NCBI GenBank assembly: GCA_040394475.1
Contig: JBEBSD010000087.1
Span: forward strand, 1-23,650
Length of the DNA: 23,650 nt
Direction of reading: 5' to 3'
Source: JBEBSD01 sp040394475
GTDB lineage: Bacteria; Bacteroidota; Bacteroidia; Cytophagales; Spirosomataceae
In this document: positions 15,220 through 23,410 of the stretch, in pieces
Layout of the letters: every line of letters starts with the position of its first letter
Position numbering within the stretch: the first letter of the stretch is position 1
The notes under the pieces: model-generated
What the model saw: only the letters and a program-made list of their open reading frames with translations
What the model was told of the DNA's origin: nothing
Database searches by the model: none
Translations under genes and position numbers: made by a program

Positions 15220-16407
15220 CTATTTTAATTGTCCCCAGAAGCTCAGTTCTGCAATACATACCTGCCCGAAGCTGCCATAGGTCGACAAGGTTTTCATCCG
15301 GATATAACGGAACGGAGGCGGGGTGTCTTCAAACTCAAAATCCTCTCCATCCACCGAGGCATACTGGATGTCCTCCTGCGTGAGTTGTCCCCGCGGCAGT
15401 CCGGACGGCTTGTAGGAATCGAAGGTTCCCAGGTATTCCCAGTTCCCCCAGCTGCCGTCTACATCGGGACTATTGGAACCATACAACTCAAATTTCAGGG
15501 GAGCTGATCCGTTGTACAAATGTCCGGTCGCCCCGAAATGATACACTTTGAAGCGGCTTAACAAGGTCTCCGCGCCCAGGTCCAACGTGAAATGCTGTGG
15601 TAAAACCGAGGAATTGGAACTGGCAAACCCTTCATAGCCTCCATACTTTTCATCCCATACCTTTTCCAGATGATAGGCCTGAGCCGGCTCCCAGGTATCT
15701 GTGGGAAGCTTCATGTTCTTCCAGTTCGTCTTGGGGATCTTTTCCTCGAACAAGGGAGTAAGCGCTTCAAAAAGAGTATCCGATTTATTGCTCCACCGGT
15801 CCTCAATGTACACTGCAAACTTACGTTCTTCGGCATCAAATCCACGGGTTGCCAGTCTACCGCCTGCAGAATTGGTAAAGAAGGTATTGGCAGGCGCCCA
15901 GGTACCCAGGCCTGTAGAATCTACCAGCAGGTAAACCACCAGGTTGGCCTGGGTATTGTTCTCAAAGTACAAATTGACCCCGCCGAAGGTTTCTGCGATC
16001 CGCATGGAATTAAATACGGTGTGGACCGGGGGAGTGTTCGCTTTTACTTCTACAATGACAGGATCCGACTTCTTTTTATTTTTTCCCACACTGTATAGTT
16101 CCACCCTGTGGCTCAAGGTATCACCAAAACCATTCAGGCGCAGCGTATCGGTGTAAACCGATGATTTGGACTCGCGCGTCTCGCCCGGCCGGAGCTCATA
16201 CAGGGCTTCAATATAAGACAGGTTCTGATCCTTAGGGATATCATAGGTCAGCACGACCTCTCCCGGAAGTGATTCCACTTTTACGTTCTGCACCTGAACC
16301 GGGGCGGGGGCATTGAAATCCAGATGATCGAGACGTCCCTGCTCTTTGCAGGCATGGGTTACGAAGGATAATACACCTGCTAAAATCAAATAATAGATGC
16401 TTTTCAT
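15220..16407 (-). CDS. SusCD-associated lipoprotein, DUF4959-DUF5126-DUF5000
   Basis: A 395-residue surface lipoprotein with lipid-anchor cysteine C20 (signal ending FVTHAC). Three domains follow in the order known for this family: DUF4959, an Fn3-like sandwich (about 20-123, VQNVKVESLPGEVVLTYDIP); DUF5126 (about 124-225, ending in IEDRWSNKSDT); and DUF5000, a discoidin-like domain (about 230-393, HFTLDLGAETLLSRFKVYHF, and RYIRMKTLSTYGSFGQVCIAELSFWG). It probably binds the glycan at the cell surface beside SusD. Its gene is separated from susD by 82 bases filled mostly by a heptamer array, and is followed after 33 bases by the DUF4998 gene. No catalytic motif is seen. Start ATG 16407. Confidence 0.88.
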   Translation of the reverse strand: MKSIYYLILAGVLSFVTHACKEQGRLDHLDFNAPAPVQVQNVKVESLPGEVVLTYDIPKDQNLSYIEALYELRPGETRESKSSVYTDTLRLNGFGDTLSHRVELYSVGKNKKKSDPVIVEVKANTPPVHTVFNSMRIAETFGGVNLYFENNTQANLVVYLLVDSTGLGTWAPANTFFTNSAGGRLATRGFDAEERKFAVYIEDRWSNKSDTLFEALTPLFEEKIPKTNWKNMKLPTDTWEPAQAYHLEKVWDEKYGGYEGFASSNSSVLPQHFTLDLGAETLLSRFKVYHFGATGHLYNGSAPLKFELYGSNSPDVDGSWGNWEYLGTFDSYKPSGLPRGQLTQEDIQYASVDGEDFEFEDTPPPFRYIRMKTLSTYGSFGQVCIAELSFWGQLK

Positions 16408-16415
16408 AGGGACAA

Positions 16416-16464
16416 TAGGTGTTAGGTCTTAGGTGTTAGGTGTTAGGTGTTAGGTCTTAGGTTT
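16416..16464. repeat. Heptamer array, seven units of TAGGTNT, inside the SusCD transcript
   Basis: Forty-nine bases form seven perfect 7-base units: TAGGTGT four times, TAGGTCT twice and TAGGTTT once. The array fills most of the gap between the susD stop and the DUF4959 start and would be transcribed as an RNA spacer. It is the same heptamer as at 12961-13030 but on the opposite strand. Unit-number change by slippage could alter the spacing before the lipoprotein gene. Confidence 0.9.
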
Positions 16465-16489
16465 TGGGGAATGGTAATGGGGGGTTGGG

Positions 16490-18382
16490 TTACCATCCCA
16501 GGTTCTGCACCAGGTTCCTGTTCACAATAATATTCGTCTCGTCAATGGGCCACAGGTAGTCCTTGCTTCCGAAAGTCTGGCTAAACAGGACGACCGGACG
16601 ATAGTAGTTTTCAGCTCTTTCCTGGGTCAGGTCCCAGCTCACTATGGGTTGATTTAAAAGCTCCACCCCGCGTTTCCAGCGGCGGATATCCCAGAAGCGT
16701 TTTCCTTCAAAAGCAAACTCTATGAGCCTTTCCTGCTGAATAATCTGGCGTAAACCTTCCCTGGTCGAATACTTGCCCGGATTGGTCGAATACTTGGTCC
16801 ATGACGCTGCGACCGGCTCCAGTCCTGCCCTGGCCCTTGTCAGATCGAGGTATTTAAACACCTCTTCATTGGGTCCCGAAACCTCATTTTCCGCTTCCGC
16901 ATACAGCAGATACAAATCCGCCAGGCGGATAATCGGCCAGGGGTTGGAAGTGATGGAATAGGAGTTCCCGGTGGTGCCGATGACGTTTTCAAAATGGATC
17001 AGCTTTTTGACGTAGTAACCCGTAACCGTATTAAAGCCATCCTTCCCGATGCCATTGCGTTGACGGAACTTTGCCTCTATATAAAACAGGTTGTTAAAAT
17101 CCTTGTCATCGTAGCGGCCCTGTCCATACCAGATCCCGCTGTCAAAAGCCAGATGTGCGTAAAAGCGTGGTTCGCGGTTATAGTTCATCCGGGCCGTTAC
17201 ATAGCCCTTTTTGACATGCAGCTTTTCGGAGTCGCCGGCTTCCTGCAGTTGGTAGCGGTCGGCATATCTCCAGGATTTATCCTCTGTAATGGGCACTCCT
17301 TTGTCGGAATAATACATCTCCACCACCTTCATCGGCGGCGATAATTCGCCACGGGTGATGGTAATATCCAAATTTCTGGGGTCCAGGAACGGGGTCATCA
17401 GCGCCTGCAGACCATCGGTGACAGCCAATGTATTCGCCCAGATGATTTCGGGGTTCCATTTCTCGGCGACACTGTTCCGGATACTCATTTGCGTCTTAAT
17501 GGTATCCGACAAATCGTATTGCTGGAAAGCCGGGCGGTAATGGTAGAGACTGTGTCCCATTGCGTGTGCATAGTCAATGGCTTCTTTACAGGCCCGGGCG
17601 GCCAGGCGCCATTTCTCTTCCGAGTATGCCGCGGGAAACAAGGCGGTCCCGTCGGGGTTTACCAGCGTCGTGTAATCCGGATTGCCGTTAAAAAGCGGAC
17701 TTGCCGCCAATACAAGCGCATCAGCCTTCACTGCATAGGCAATTGTCCTGGTTACCCGGCCCAGCTCGCGCGTCGGGTCGGTAATCTCATCGGGCAGCGA
17801 CCCGATGCTTTCGTCCAGCAGCTGTACGATATACGCAAAGCACTCGTCCAGCGGATTCCTTACTACTTTCACGGCATTCACATCGGCATCGATAGGGAGA
17901 TTATCCTTAATCAGCGGAACCGGTCCGTACATCCTTACCAGATAAAAATGGTAAAAAGCCTTCAGGAACTTCACTTCGGCAATCCAGCGATCTCTTTCAT
18001 ACTCTTCGATATCCGGGACTTTATCAATATTTTCAAGGAAAATGTTACAATCCCGCAGCGCCCGGTAGTATTGTCCCCACCGGTCTCCGTAAGGGCCCGA
18101 TATTTTCTGCTGACCTTTGGCCAGGAATACGTAGGCGCCCCGGCCTTCGATCGACCAGAGCTCGTCTCCTCCTGCAATCGCGGGATCGTCTCCCAGGCTT
18201 CCGTGTCGGGGCATATAGGAGTAACAGGTATAAAGAAATTTCTGTGCCTGTGCCCGAAGGGCGAAGGCGTTCTCGATGGTGGCAACATTGTCGGGCACGA
18301 CGTCCAGGTACTTCCCGCAGGAAGTAGCAATAGCGACCATGCACAGCATCCATCCGGATTTAAACAATAGGCTCCGTTTCAT
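16490..18382 (-). CDS. SusD/RagB-family nutrient-binding outer-membrane lipoprotein (right-hand locus)
   Basis: A 630-residue lipoprotein, larger than the left-hand SusD by about 140 residues. The signal ends in AIATSC with C22 lipidated. The SusD-like N-terminal domain includes the WGQYYRALRDCNIFLENID helix (102-120) and WIAEVKFLKAFYHFYLVRMYGPVPLI (133-158). The C-terminal RagB/SusD domain has RLADLYLLYAEAENE (486-500) and ERLIEFAFEGKRFWDIRRW (551-569). It forms the lid of the SusC partner encoded 31 bases upstream and binds the substrate outside the cell. The extra length lies mostly in the middle of the protein, where SusD paralogs differ in glycan-binding loops. It starts at ATG 18382. 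Confidence 0.95.
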   Translation of the reverse strand: MKRSLLFKSGWMLCMVAIATSCGKYLDVVPDNVATIENAFALRAQAQKFLYTCYSYMPRHGSLGDDPAIAGGDELWSIEGRGAYVFLAKGQQKISGPYGDRWGQYYRALRDCNIFLENIDKVPDIEEYERDRWIAEVKFLKAFYHFYLVRMYGPVPLIKDNLPIDADVNAVKVVRNPLDECFAYIVQLLDESIGSLPDEITDPTRELGRVTRTIAYAVKADALVLAASPLFNGNPDYTTLVNPDGTALFPAAYSEEKWRLAARACKEAIDYAHAMGHSLYHYRPAFQQYDLSDTIKTQMSIRNSVAEKWNPEIIWANTLAVTDGLQALMTPFLDPRNLDITITRGELSPPMKVVEMYYSDKGVPITEDKSWRYADRYQLQEAGDSEKLHVKKGYVTARMNYNREPRFYAHLAFDSGIWYGQGRYDDKDFNNLFYIEAKFRQRNGIGKDGFNTVTGYYVKKLIHFENVIGTTGNSYSITSNPWPIIRLADLYLLYAEAENEVSGPNEEVFKYLDLTRARAGLEPVAASWTKYSTNPGKYSTREGLRQIIQQERLIEFAFEGKRFWDIRRWKRGVELLNQPIVSWDLTQERAENYYRPVVLFSQTFGSKDYLWPIDETNIIVNRNLVQNLGW

Positions 18383-18413
18383 AGTTATTCGGGTTTCTCA
18401 GCGAGTCGCTTGA

Positions 18414-21400
18414 CTAGTTAAAAGATAAGTTCATCCCCACGTTAAATACTTTCTGGATGGGGTAACCCAGTCCATCACCTCCCATCTCGACATCCCACAT
18501 TTTAAACCTGCTGAAGGTCAACAGGTTGGTACCATTCAGATAAATCCTCATATTCGATGCCTTCAGTTTCCGCTGAACGGACTCCGGAACCGTATACCCG
18601 ATTTCCAGTTGCTTCAGCCGCAGGAAAGTTCCGTCCCGCATAAACCACGTACTGCGCTGTGCGTTGTTATTGTTGACATATTGGCTCAGCCGCGGCCACA
18701 AAGCGTAGACATCGCGGCTTTCTTCCGACCAGTAGCTGTCGGCGTAACTTTTCAACACCTGGGTTTGATTTTGAAAGGGCGAGGTCGCATTTACATCGAT
18801 CCAGAACGACCGGTTGGTCAGTCCCTGAAAAAAGGTAGAGAAATCGAATCCCCTGAAGCCTGCGGAAAATCCGAATCCATAGACAATTTCAGGGATCTGC
18901 GGGTAACCGATGGGAACAATGTCAGCGTTGGTGACCTGTCCGTCACGGTTTACATCCAGGTACTTGATATCACCGCCGCCGTATTCCCCAAAGTTCTGGC
19001 GCGGGGAGTTGACCGCTTCCTGGTCGTCCACAAACAGGCGTTCGGCAATCAGCCCGTACCCCTGATTGATCGATTGTCCTACCCGGTAGCGGTACGGTTC
19101 TGCATACTGGGGCTCCTCATATACTTCATATTTACTGGTAGCGTAGGTGAAATTTCCCATTGCGCCCAGCCACATACCATTTGCCAGGCTGTGTTTGTAA
19201 TCGAGCGACAGATCCACTCCCTTCCCGGAAGCTTCCCCTACATTGGCCCGAATGGGAGCCGACAATCCCATCGTGACGGGAACCGAAGCGCGGGTCATGA
19301 GGATATTTCTCCGGCGTTCCTTAAAGACTTCCGCCTGGATGTTTACCTTCTCAAACAAGCCAAGCTCGAGGGCAATATTGCTTTTACTGGAGATTTCCCA
19401 ACTGATATCCGGGTTGGAATACCGGGAAATGCTGATACCGGGCAGCGAATGCATGCGTTCTCTGCCAAAAATCGCCGCCCTTCCGGCATCGTTCATATCG
19501 ACATTGGATAAATAAAAGAAACGGTCGGTGTCGCTGCCAATGGCGTCATTCCCGATCAGACCGTAGGTAGCCCGCAGCCGCAGGTTGGTAATACTGTGTT
19601 TCCAGCGTTCAAAGAAGTGTTCATTGGAAAGGGTCCACGCCACTCCGGCAGACGGGAAGAACCCGAAACGGTTCTTCTCGTGAAACCGTTCGGAACCGTT
19701 ATAACCAAAATTGAATTCGAGGAAATAACGGTTGTCATACGAATAGGTAGCCCTTCCCGAAAGCCCGATATTCCGGAACGGGAGCGACAATTGAAGATCC
19801 CCCGCGTTGGCATTCAGGCGGTTCCGCATAATGTACACCAGCAACCCGTTGAAGGAATGTTTATCATTCAAGGTACGGCTGTAATTCAGCATCGACTCCA
19901 TGTAGAAAGTCGAATAAATTATTTTTTCCCCTTCGTTGTAGCTGAGATACTCGGTAGCACTGTTTTCATTTACATTTTGCAAATACAATTTGTCATTAAA
20001 GCGGTCGTAACCTGTCATCACATAATGGAAAGGATTATAAAACCGGCTTACCTCAAATTGTGACTCCCGGTTGGTATTCACCATTCCCCGCACCGAAAGT
20101 CCCGGTGTGATGAAGTTAAGATCCTGGTTTACTTCCAGTTGCGCCAGCATCAGCGAACGGGAATAATCCCGGTACCCCTTCACCATATCGGCATACGGGT
20201 TCCGGTAGTTTCCAGCCGCATAATTTCCGAACATAATGTGTTTTACGTACCTGAAGTCGTCGGTAGGTTCGTAATAAGCCGGAAAGAGAACAGGATTCGA
20301 ACGCATGATTTTGTAGTACATGTCTTCTCCGCCGTCGATGGGGCCTGTATAATCGTCGAAATTCCCGCTCATCCGGATGATCATGTTGGTGGATTTGGTT
20401 ACATCCAGCGTAATATTCGACCGCAATGTGTAGCTTTTCAGGTCAATGTTATTGTTGAAATTATTCCTTCCATCCACTTTAAAAATGCCATGATCCTGAT
20501 TCAGCGAACCGGAAACATAGTATTTGGCTACGCCGCCGCCGCCGCTGATGTTGAGGTTATACCGCTGGTTCATCGTAGAACGCTTCAGCAGCATGGCCCT
20601 CCAGTCATTGGCCGGGTAAACTACCGGATTCGCGCCGATCTTCGTATTGGCAATTTTCTCCTCGCCGTACAAAACGGTTTCCGCCCCCAGCTTCCCGATC
20701 GGCGTCCTGGTCAGCACCGCTTCATTGTGCATTTTCATATAAGTAACCGGGTCGGCAAATTCCACATTCTGCGTGGGTGAAGAGACCGAATTTTCCACAC
20801 GGAACGACAATTTGGCCCTCCCGACACTCCCTTGTTTGGTCGTCACCAGGATCACACCATTGGCCCCGCGCGCACCGTATACGGCGGTGGAAGTGGCGTC
20901 TTTCATGATGGAAAAGCTCTGGATATCCTCTGGTTGCAGACGGGCCAGGTCGGTAGTCGTCAGTTCCATCCCATCTATGAGAATGAGCGGGTTACGGCGG
21001 CTCTCCCCGAATGTAGTAATCCCTCTGACAAAGAAATTGGCATTATCACGGCCAGGCTCTCCGCTGGTTTGATACGCAATCACTCCCGCCGCCCGCCCGG
21101 CAAGAGCCGTGGTCAGGTTACTGGACGGCACTTTCAGGTCGCTCGGGGTGATGGAAACCACAGAGCCCACCATATCGGTTTTCTTCTGCGTACCGAACCC
21201 CACTACGACCACCTCACCCAGCGTCTTGGTATCTACTTCCAGGATAACGTCCAGGTTCGTCCGGTTCTGAAGCGGGATTTCCTGCGTAAGATACCCCACA
21301 AACGAAAACACCAGGACAACCTCCCCCGGCGGAACGGACAAGGAGAAAGTCCCCTTATCACTGGTAAGCGTTCCTCTCGTAGTTCCCTTCACTGAAATAC

Positions 21401-21893
21401 TGACCCCCGGCAGTTCTCCTCCCTTATCGTCTGTAACGGAACCGGATATCGTCCGGTCAAAGCTTTGCAAGGGCTCCGGCGGAGGCCCTGTCCGGTGAAT
21501 TTCAAGCACTTCCGGTTCTCCCTGCACTTCGTAATGCATATTCAGGACCACTTTCCCACCCATTACTTTGTAACTGACCTGGTCAGGAGAGAAGACCGCA
21601 TCCAGGACAGCCGACAACGGCTTATTCTCCGCATTCACCGAAACTTTCCGTTTCATATGCAGCGAACGGGAGCTATATACGAATTTCACATGCGCCTGTT
21701 TTTCCAGCTGTGACAGCACACTTTTCAGGTCGGCGTTTTTAACCTTTATGGTGACCGACTGCTGAAGTAACTCCTGTGCCGTGACCGAATACGCATTAAG
21801 TTGAGTTACAATCAGCCCTACGATAGCGAGTTGAATGAGCGAAAATCTCATAAAGCTTTTGGCAAAGGTTATGATTTGCAGACTTTTATTCAT
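18414..21893 (-). CDS. SusC/RagA-family TonB-dependent transporter with STN signalling domain (right-hand locus)
   Basis: A 1159-residue outer-membrane transporter. A long signal region (1-39) ends at SVTAQ. Residues about 46-118 form an STN domain (VTIKVKNADLKSVLSQLEKQ, then PLSAVLDAVF), which in FecA-type systems contacts the FecR anti-sigma protein in the periplasm. A carboxypeptidase-regulatory-like domain follows (about 147-221, ISGSVTDD...LPGVSISVKGT), then the VVVVGFGTQKKTD signature (228-240). The plug (about 240-355) contains DATSTAVYGARGANG (332-346), and the rest is the barrel, ending in VGMNLSFN. It is expected to import a glycan and to report its presence to FecR, encoded just upstream. 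The start is ATG 21893, 12 bases after the conserved upstream block. Confidence 0.96.
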   Translation of the reverse strand: MNKSLQIITFAKSFMRFSLIQLAIVGLIVTQLNAYSVTAQELLQQSVTIKVKNADLKSVLSQLEKQAHVKFVYSSRSLHMKRKVSVNAENKPLSAVLDAVFSPDQVSYKVMGGKVVLNMHYEVQGEPEVLEIHRTGPPPEPLQSFDRTISGSVTDDKGGELPGVSISVKGTTRGTLTSDKGTFSLSVPPGEVVLVFSFVGYLTQEIPLQNRTNLDVILEVDTKTLGEVVVVGFGTQKKTDMVGSVVSITPSDLKVPSSNLTTALAGRAAGVIAYQTSGEPGRDNANFFVRGITTFGESRRNPLILIDGMELTTTDLARLQPEDIQSFSIMKDATSTAVYGARGANGVILVTTKQGSVGRAKLSFRVENSVSSPTQNVEFADPVTYMKMHNEAVLTRTPIGKLGAETVLYGEEKIANTKIGANPVVYPANDWRAMLLKRSTMNQRYNLNISGGGGVAKYYVSGSLNQDHGIFKVDGRNNFNNNIDLKSYTLRSNITLDVTKSTNMIIRMSGNFDDYTGPIDGGEDMYYKIMRSNPVLFPAYYEPTDDFRYVKHIMFGNYAAGNYRNPYADMVKGYRDYSRSLMLAQLEVNQDLNFITPGLSVRGMVNTNRESQFEVSRFYNPFHYVMTGYDRFNDKLYLQNVNENSATEYLSYNEGEKIIYSTFYMESMLNYSRTLNDKHSFNGLLVYIMRNRLNANAGDLQLSLPFRNIGLSGRATYSYDNRYFLEFNFGYNGSERFHEKNRFGFFPSAGVAWTLSNEHFFERWKHSITNLRLRATYGLIGNDAIGSDTDRFFYLSNVDMNDAGRAAIFGRERMHSLPGISISRYSNPDISWEISSKSNIALELGLFEKVNIQAEVFKERRRNILMTRASVPVTMGLSAPIRANVGEASGKGVDLSLDYKHSLANGMWLGAMGNFTYATSKYEVYEEPQYAEPYRYRVGQSINQGYGLIAERLFVDDQEAVNSPRQNFGEYGGGDIKYLDVNRDGQVTNADIVPIGYPQIPEIVYGFGFSAGFRGFDFSTFFQGLTNRSFWIDVNATSPFQNQTQVLKSYADSYWSEESRDVYALWPRLSQYVNNNNAQRSTWFMRDGTFLRLKQLEIGYTVPESVQRKLKASNMRIYLNGTNLLTFSRFKMWDVEMGGDGLGYPIQKVFNVGMNLSFN

Positions 21894-21905
21894 TATTCTG
21901 AAAAA

Positions 21906-21957
21906 GTTAAATGCTTAGTTTGACATACTCCCTCAGCCCCTTATGTGAGCAGGATCA
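21906..21957 (-). promoter_or_regulatory. Conserved block before the right-hand susC, likely sigma-dependent promoter/leader
   Basis: On the minus strand this 52-base block ends 12 bases before the susC ATG and is shared with the relic at 12844-12894. The best-kept part is TGTCAAACTAAGCATTTAAC; the outer part begins TGATCCTGCTCA. No TAnnTTTG box is present nearby. This fits a promoter for the ECF sigma factor rather than the primary one, though a structured leader is also possible. The rest of the gap (21958-22094) shows a direct GGCAGGAC duplication near 21990-22005 and nothing else. Confidence 0.5.
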
Positions 21958-22094
21958 CATAAAAGGGCCGTTTTACGACAGATGCTTCAGGCAGGACGGC
22001 AGGACATCGCTCCGGAATCACCCTCTGTACGATGCTGCGGTATTATTCTGGTTTCATAAGATTCAGGTAGTTTAATGATTCAATTAATTAAAGG

Positions 22095-23138
22095 TTAATA
22101 GCACCCGCCTCCCTTCAGGATAATGCGTGTTCCGTTTTTATCCACCTGCGCATTCAGCGCTGCACAGATGATATCCAGTTTCGTATAAAGAGATTCTGCA
22201 CTCAAATCCGCTGTCACCGGACAGCTTCTCAGGGATTCGTCCAGGGTCACCACTTGTATACCATACGTTTTTTCCAGCAAGTGCAGCACATCATCCAGTG
22301 GCACCCCCTCAAAAACGAACAGATTCTGCTGTTCCGCAGCGGCAGCTACCGAAGGCACCACTATCCGGGGCTCATCTACCAGGTCGAGTATAAAATCCTT
22401 TTTGCTCAGCTCGTAAATTACTTTCTGGTTGGGGGTCAGCACCACTTCCTTCCGCAGTGTTGTCCGTTTGCTGAATACACCATCCTGCGCTACCGCTCCG
22501 ACAATCACTTTCCCCGAATGCACCGCCACTTCCACCTCCTTTTTTTGAGAAGACCGTATGGTAAAAGTGGTCCCCACTACAGTGGTTAACAGCTCACCGG
22601 TATACACCAGAAACGGACGATCGGGGTCCCTGGCCACATCAAAATAAGCATCGCCTTCCAGGTGCACCTTGCGGACATCGGTAAAATCCTCATACCAGAT
22701 ACGGCTGTTGGGCTCCAGGATCACCTTCGAACCGTCGCTCAGCACATGCTCTGCACGGTTTATCCCGATTATCTCATTAATTTTCCGGGTAGCCTGTAAG
22801 GATGATCCGACAAATTCTGCTGTCTGCTGCGACAAGTACAACCAGCCACCGATTAAAAGTAACGAGGCAGCCACTGAAGTGAGCAGGTAAAAGGTTCGTT
22901 TTACCGAAAAGCCCTTTTGCTGAGGCGCCTGCTTTGCAACATCCGGCTGTGCCCTGGCCTGTATTCTGTCCCATAGGAGTTCTTCCAGTTTAGCGGGTTC
23001 GGTGTCCGCTATGGCAGCTCCTTCTTCTTCATCCAGCAAACCATACCAGTAATCCATCTGCGCCTTCTCCGCAGCGGTACACGTGCCGTCAATATAACGC
23101 TGTAGAATATCCAGAAAAGAATTGCGGTCCCATTTCAT
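22095..23138 (-). CDS. FecR-family anti-sigma factor
   Basis: A 347-residue inner-membrane regulator. The cytoplasmic N-terminus (1-80) should hold the sigma factor. A single membrane segment lies at about 83-103 (FYLLTSVAASLLLIGGWLYL). The periplasmic FecR domain spans about 127-212 (VLSDGSKVILEPNSRIWY, VHLEGDAYFDVARDPDRPF, VVGTTFTIRS, VAVHSGKV). A DUF4974 domain closes the protein (about 272-342, FEGVPLDDVLHLLEKTYGI), the part likely to meet the STN domain of SusC. The susC gene starts 201 bases downstream, the standard pairing. The usual adjacent ECF sigma gene is missing on its upstream side; the only sigma gene in view is at 13039-13617. It starts at ATG 23138. Confidence 0.95.
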   Translation of the reverse strand: MKWDRNSFLDILQRYIDGTCTAAEKAQMDYWYGLLDEEEGAAIADTEPAKLEELLWDRIQARAQPDVAKQAPQQKGFSVKRTFYLLTSVAASLLLIGGWLYLSQQTAEFVGSSLQATRKINEIIGINRAEHVLSDGSKVILEPNSRIWYEDFTDVRKVHLEGDAYFDVARDPDRPFLVYTGELLTTVVGTTFTIRSSQKKEVEVAVHSGKVIVGAVAQDGVFSKRTTLRKEVVLTPNQKVIYELSKKDFILDLVDEPRIVVPSVAAAAEQQNLFVFEGVPLDDVLHLLEKTYGIQVVTLDESLRSCPVTADLSAESLYTKLDIICAALNAQVDKNGTRIILKGGGCY

Positions 23139-23410
23139 TGTTAACGATCTAAATAATCAACCTTGCGTTTTCAAAGGCTGTGTCAATAATAAGTCAACTC
23201 AGGACAAAAAAACCGCAACCGGTTTCATAAATTCATATAATAATCATATAATAAATGTAATTTTACAGTAGTTATCTTTGTTTTTTTATATTATCTCTCA
23301 CAAAGACAGCAAAATCCCCCGAAACCGTTTTTGCATTCATCAGAAACAATGGTTGCGCATGCTAATTTGATGCTCTGGACAGCGAAGAACAAATGATGTT
23401 CTACTTGTCT
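23139..23410. other. AT-rich intergenic region upstream of fecR
   Basis: No gene is supported here. The part near fecR should hold its promoter; I see no clear TAnnTTTG box on the minus strand. It contains a perfect 11-base tandem duplication (23233-23254), an AACCGGTT palindrome near 23217-23224, and a T-run at 23280-23287. A minus-strand open frame crossing 23291-23635 reads through the tandem repeat and looks non-coding. Confidence 0.45.
23233..23254. repeat. Perfect 11-base tandem duplication TCATATAATAA before fecR
   Basis: TCATATAATAA occurs twice back to back, 95 to 116 bases upstream of the fecR start. Eleven bases is about one helical turn, so both copies face the same side of the DNA, as would suit a tandem binding site; chance slippage in AT-rich DNA is the simpler alternative. 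Confidence 0.5.

Noticed and set aside
17489..18370. Long plus-strand open frame opposite susD, and similar frames opposite susC genes
   Set aside because: They mirror well-supported genes and arise from codon composition; there is no start context and no domain.
23273..23280. TATCTTTG, a -7 box match on the plus strand
   Set aside because: No plus-strand gene follows within the window, only the tandem repeat, so it is probably a chance match in AT-rich DNA.
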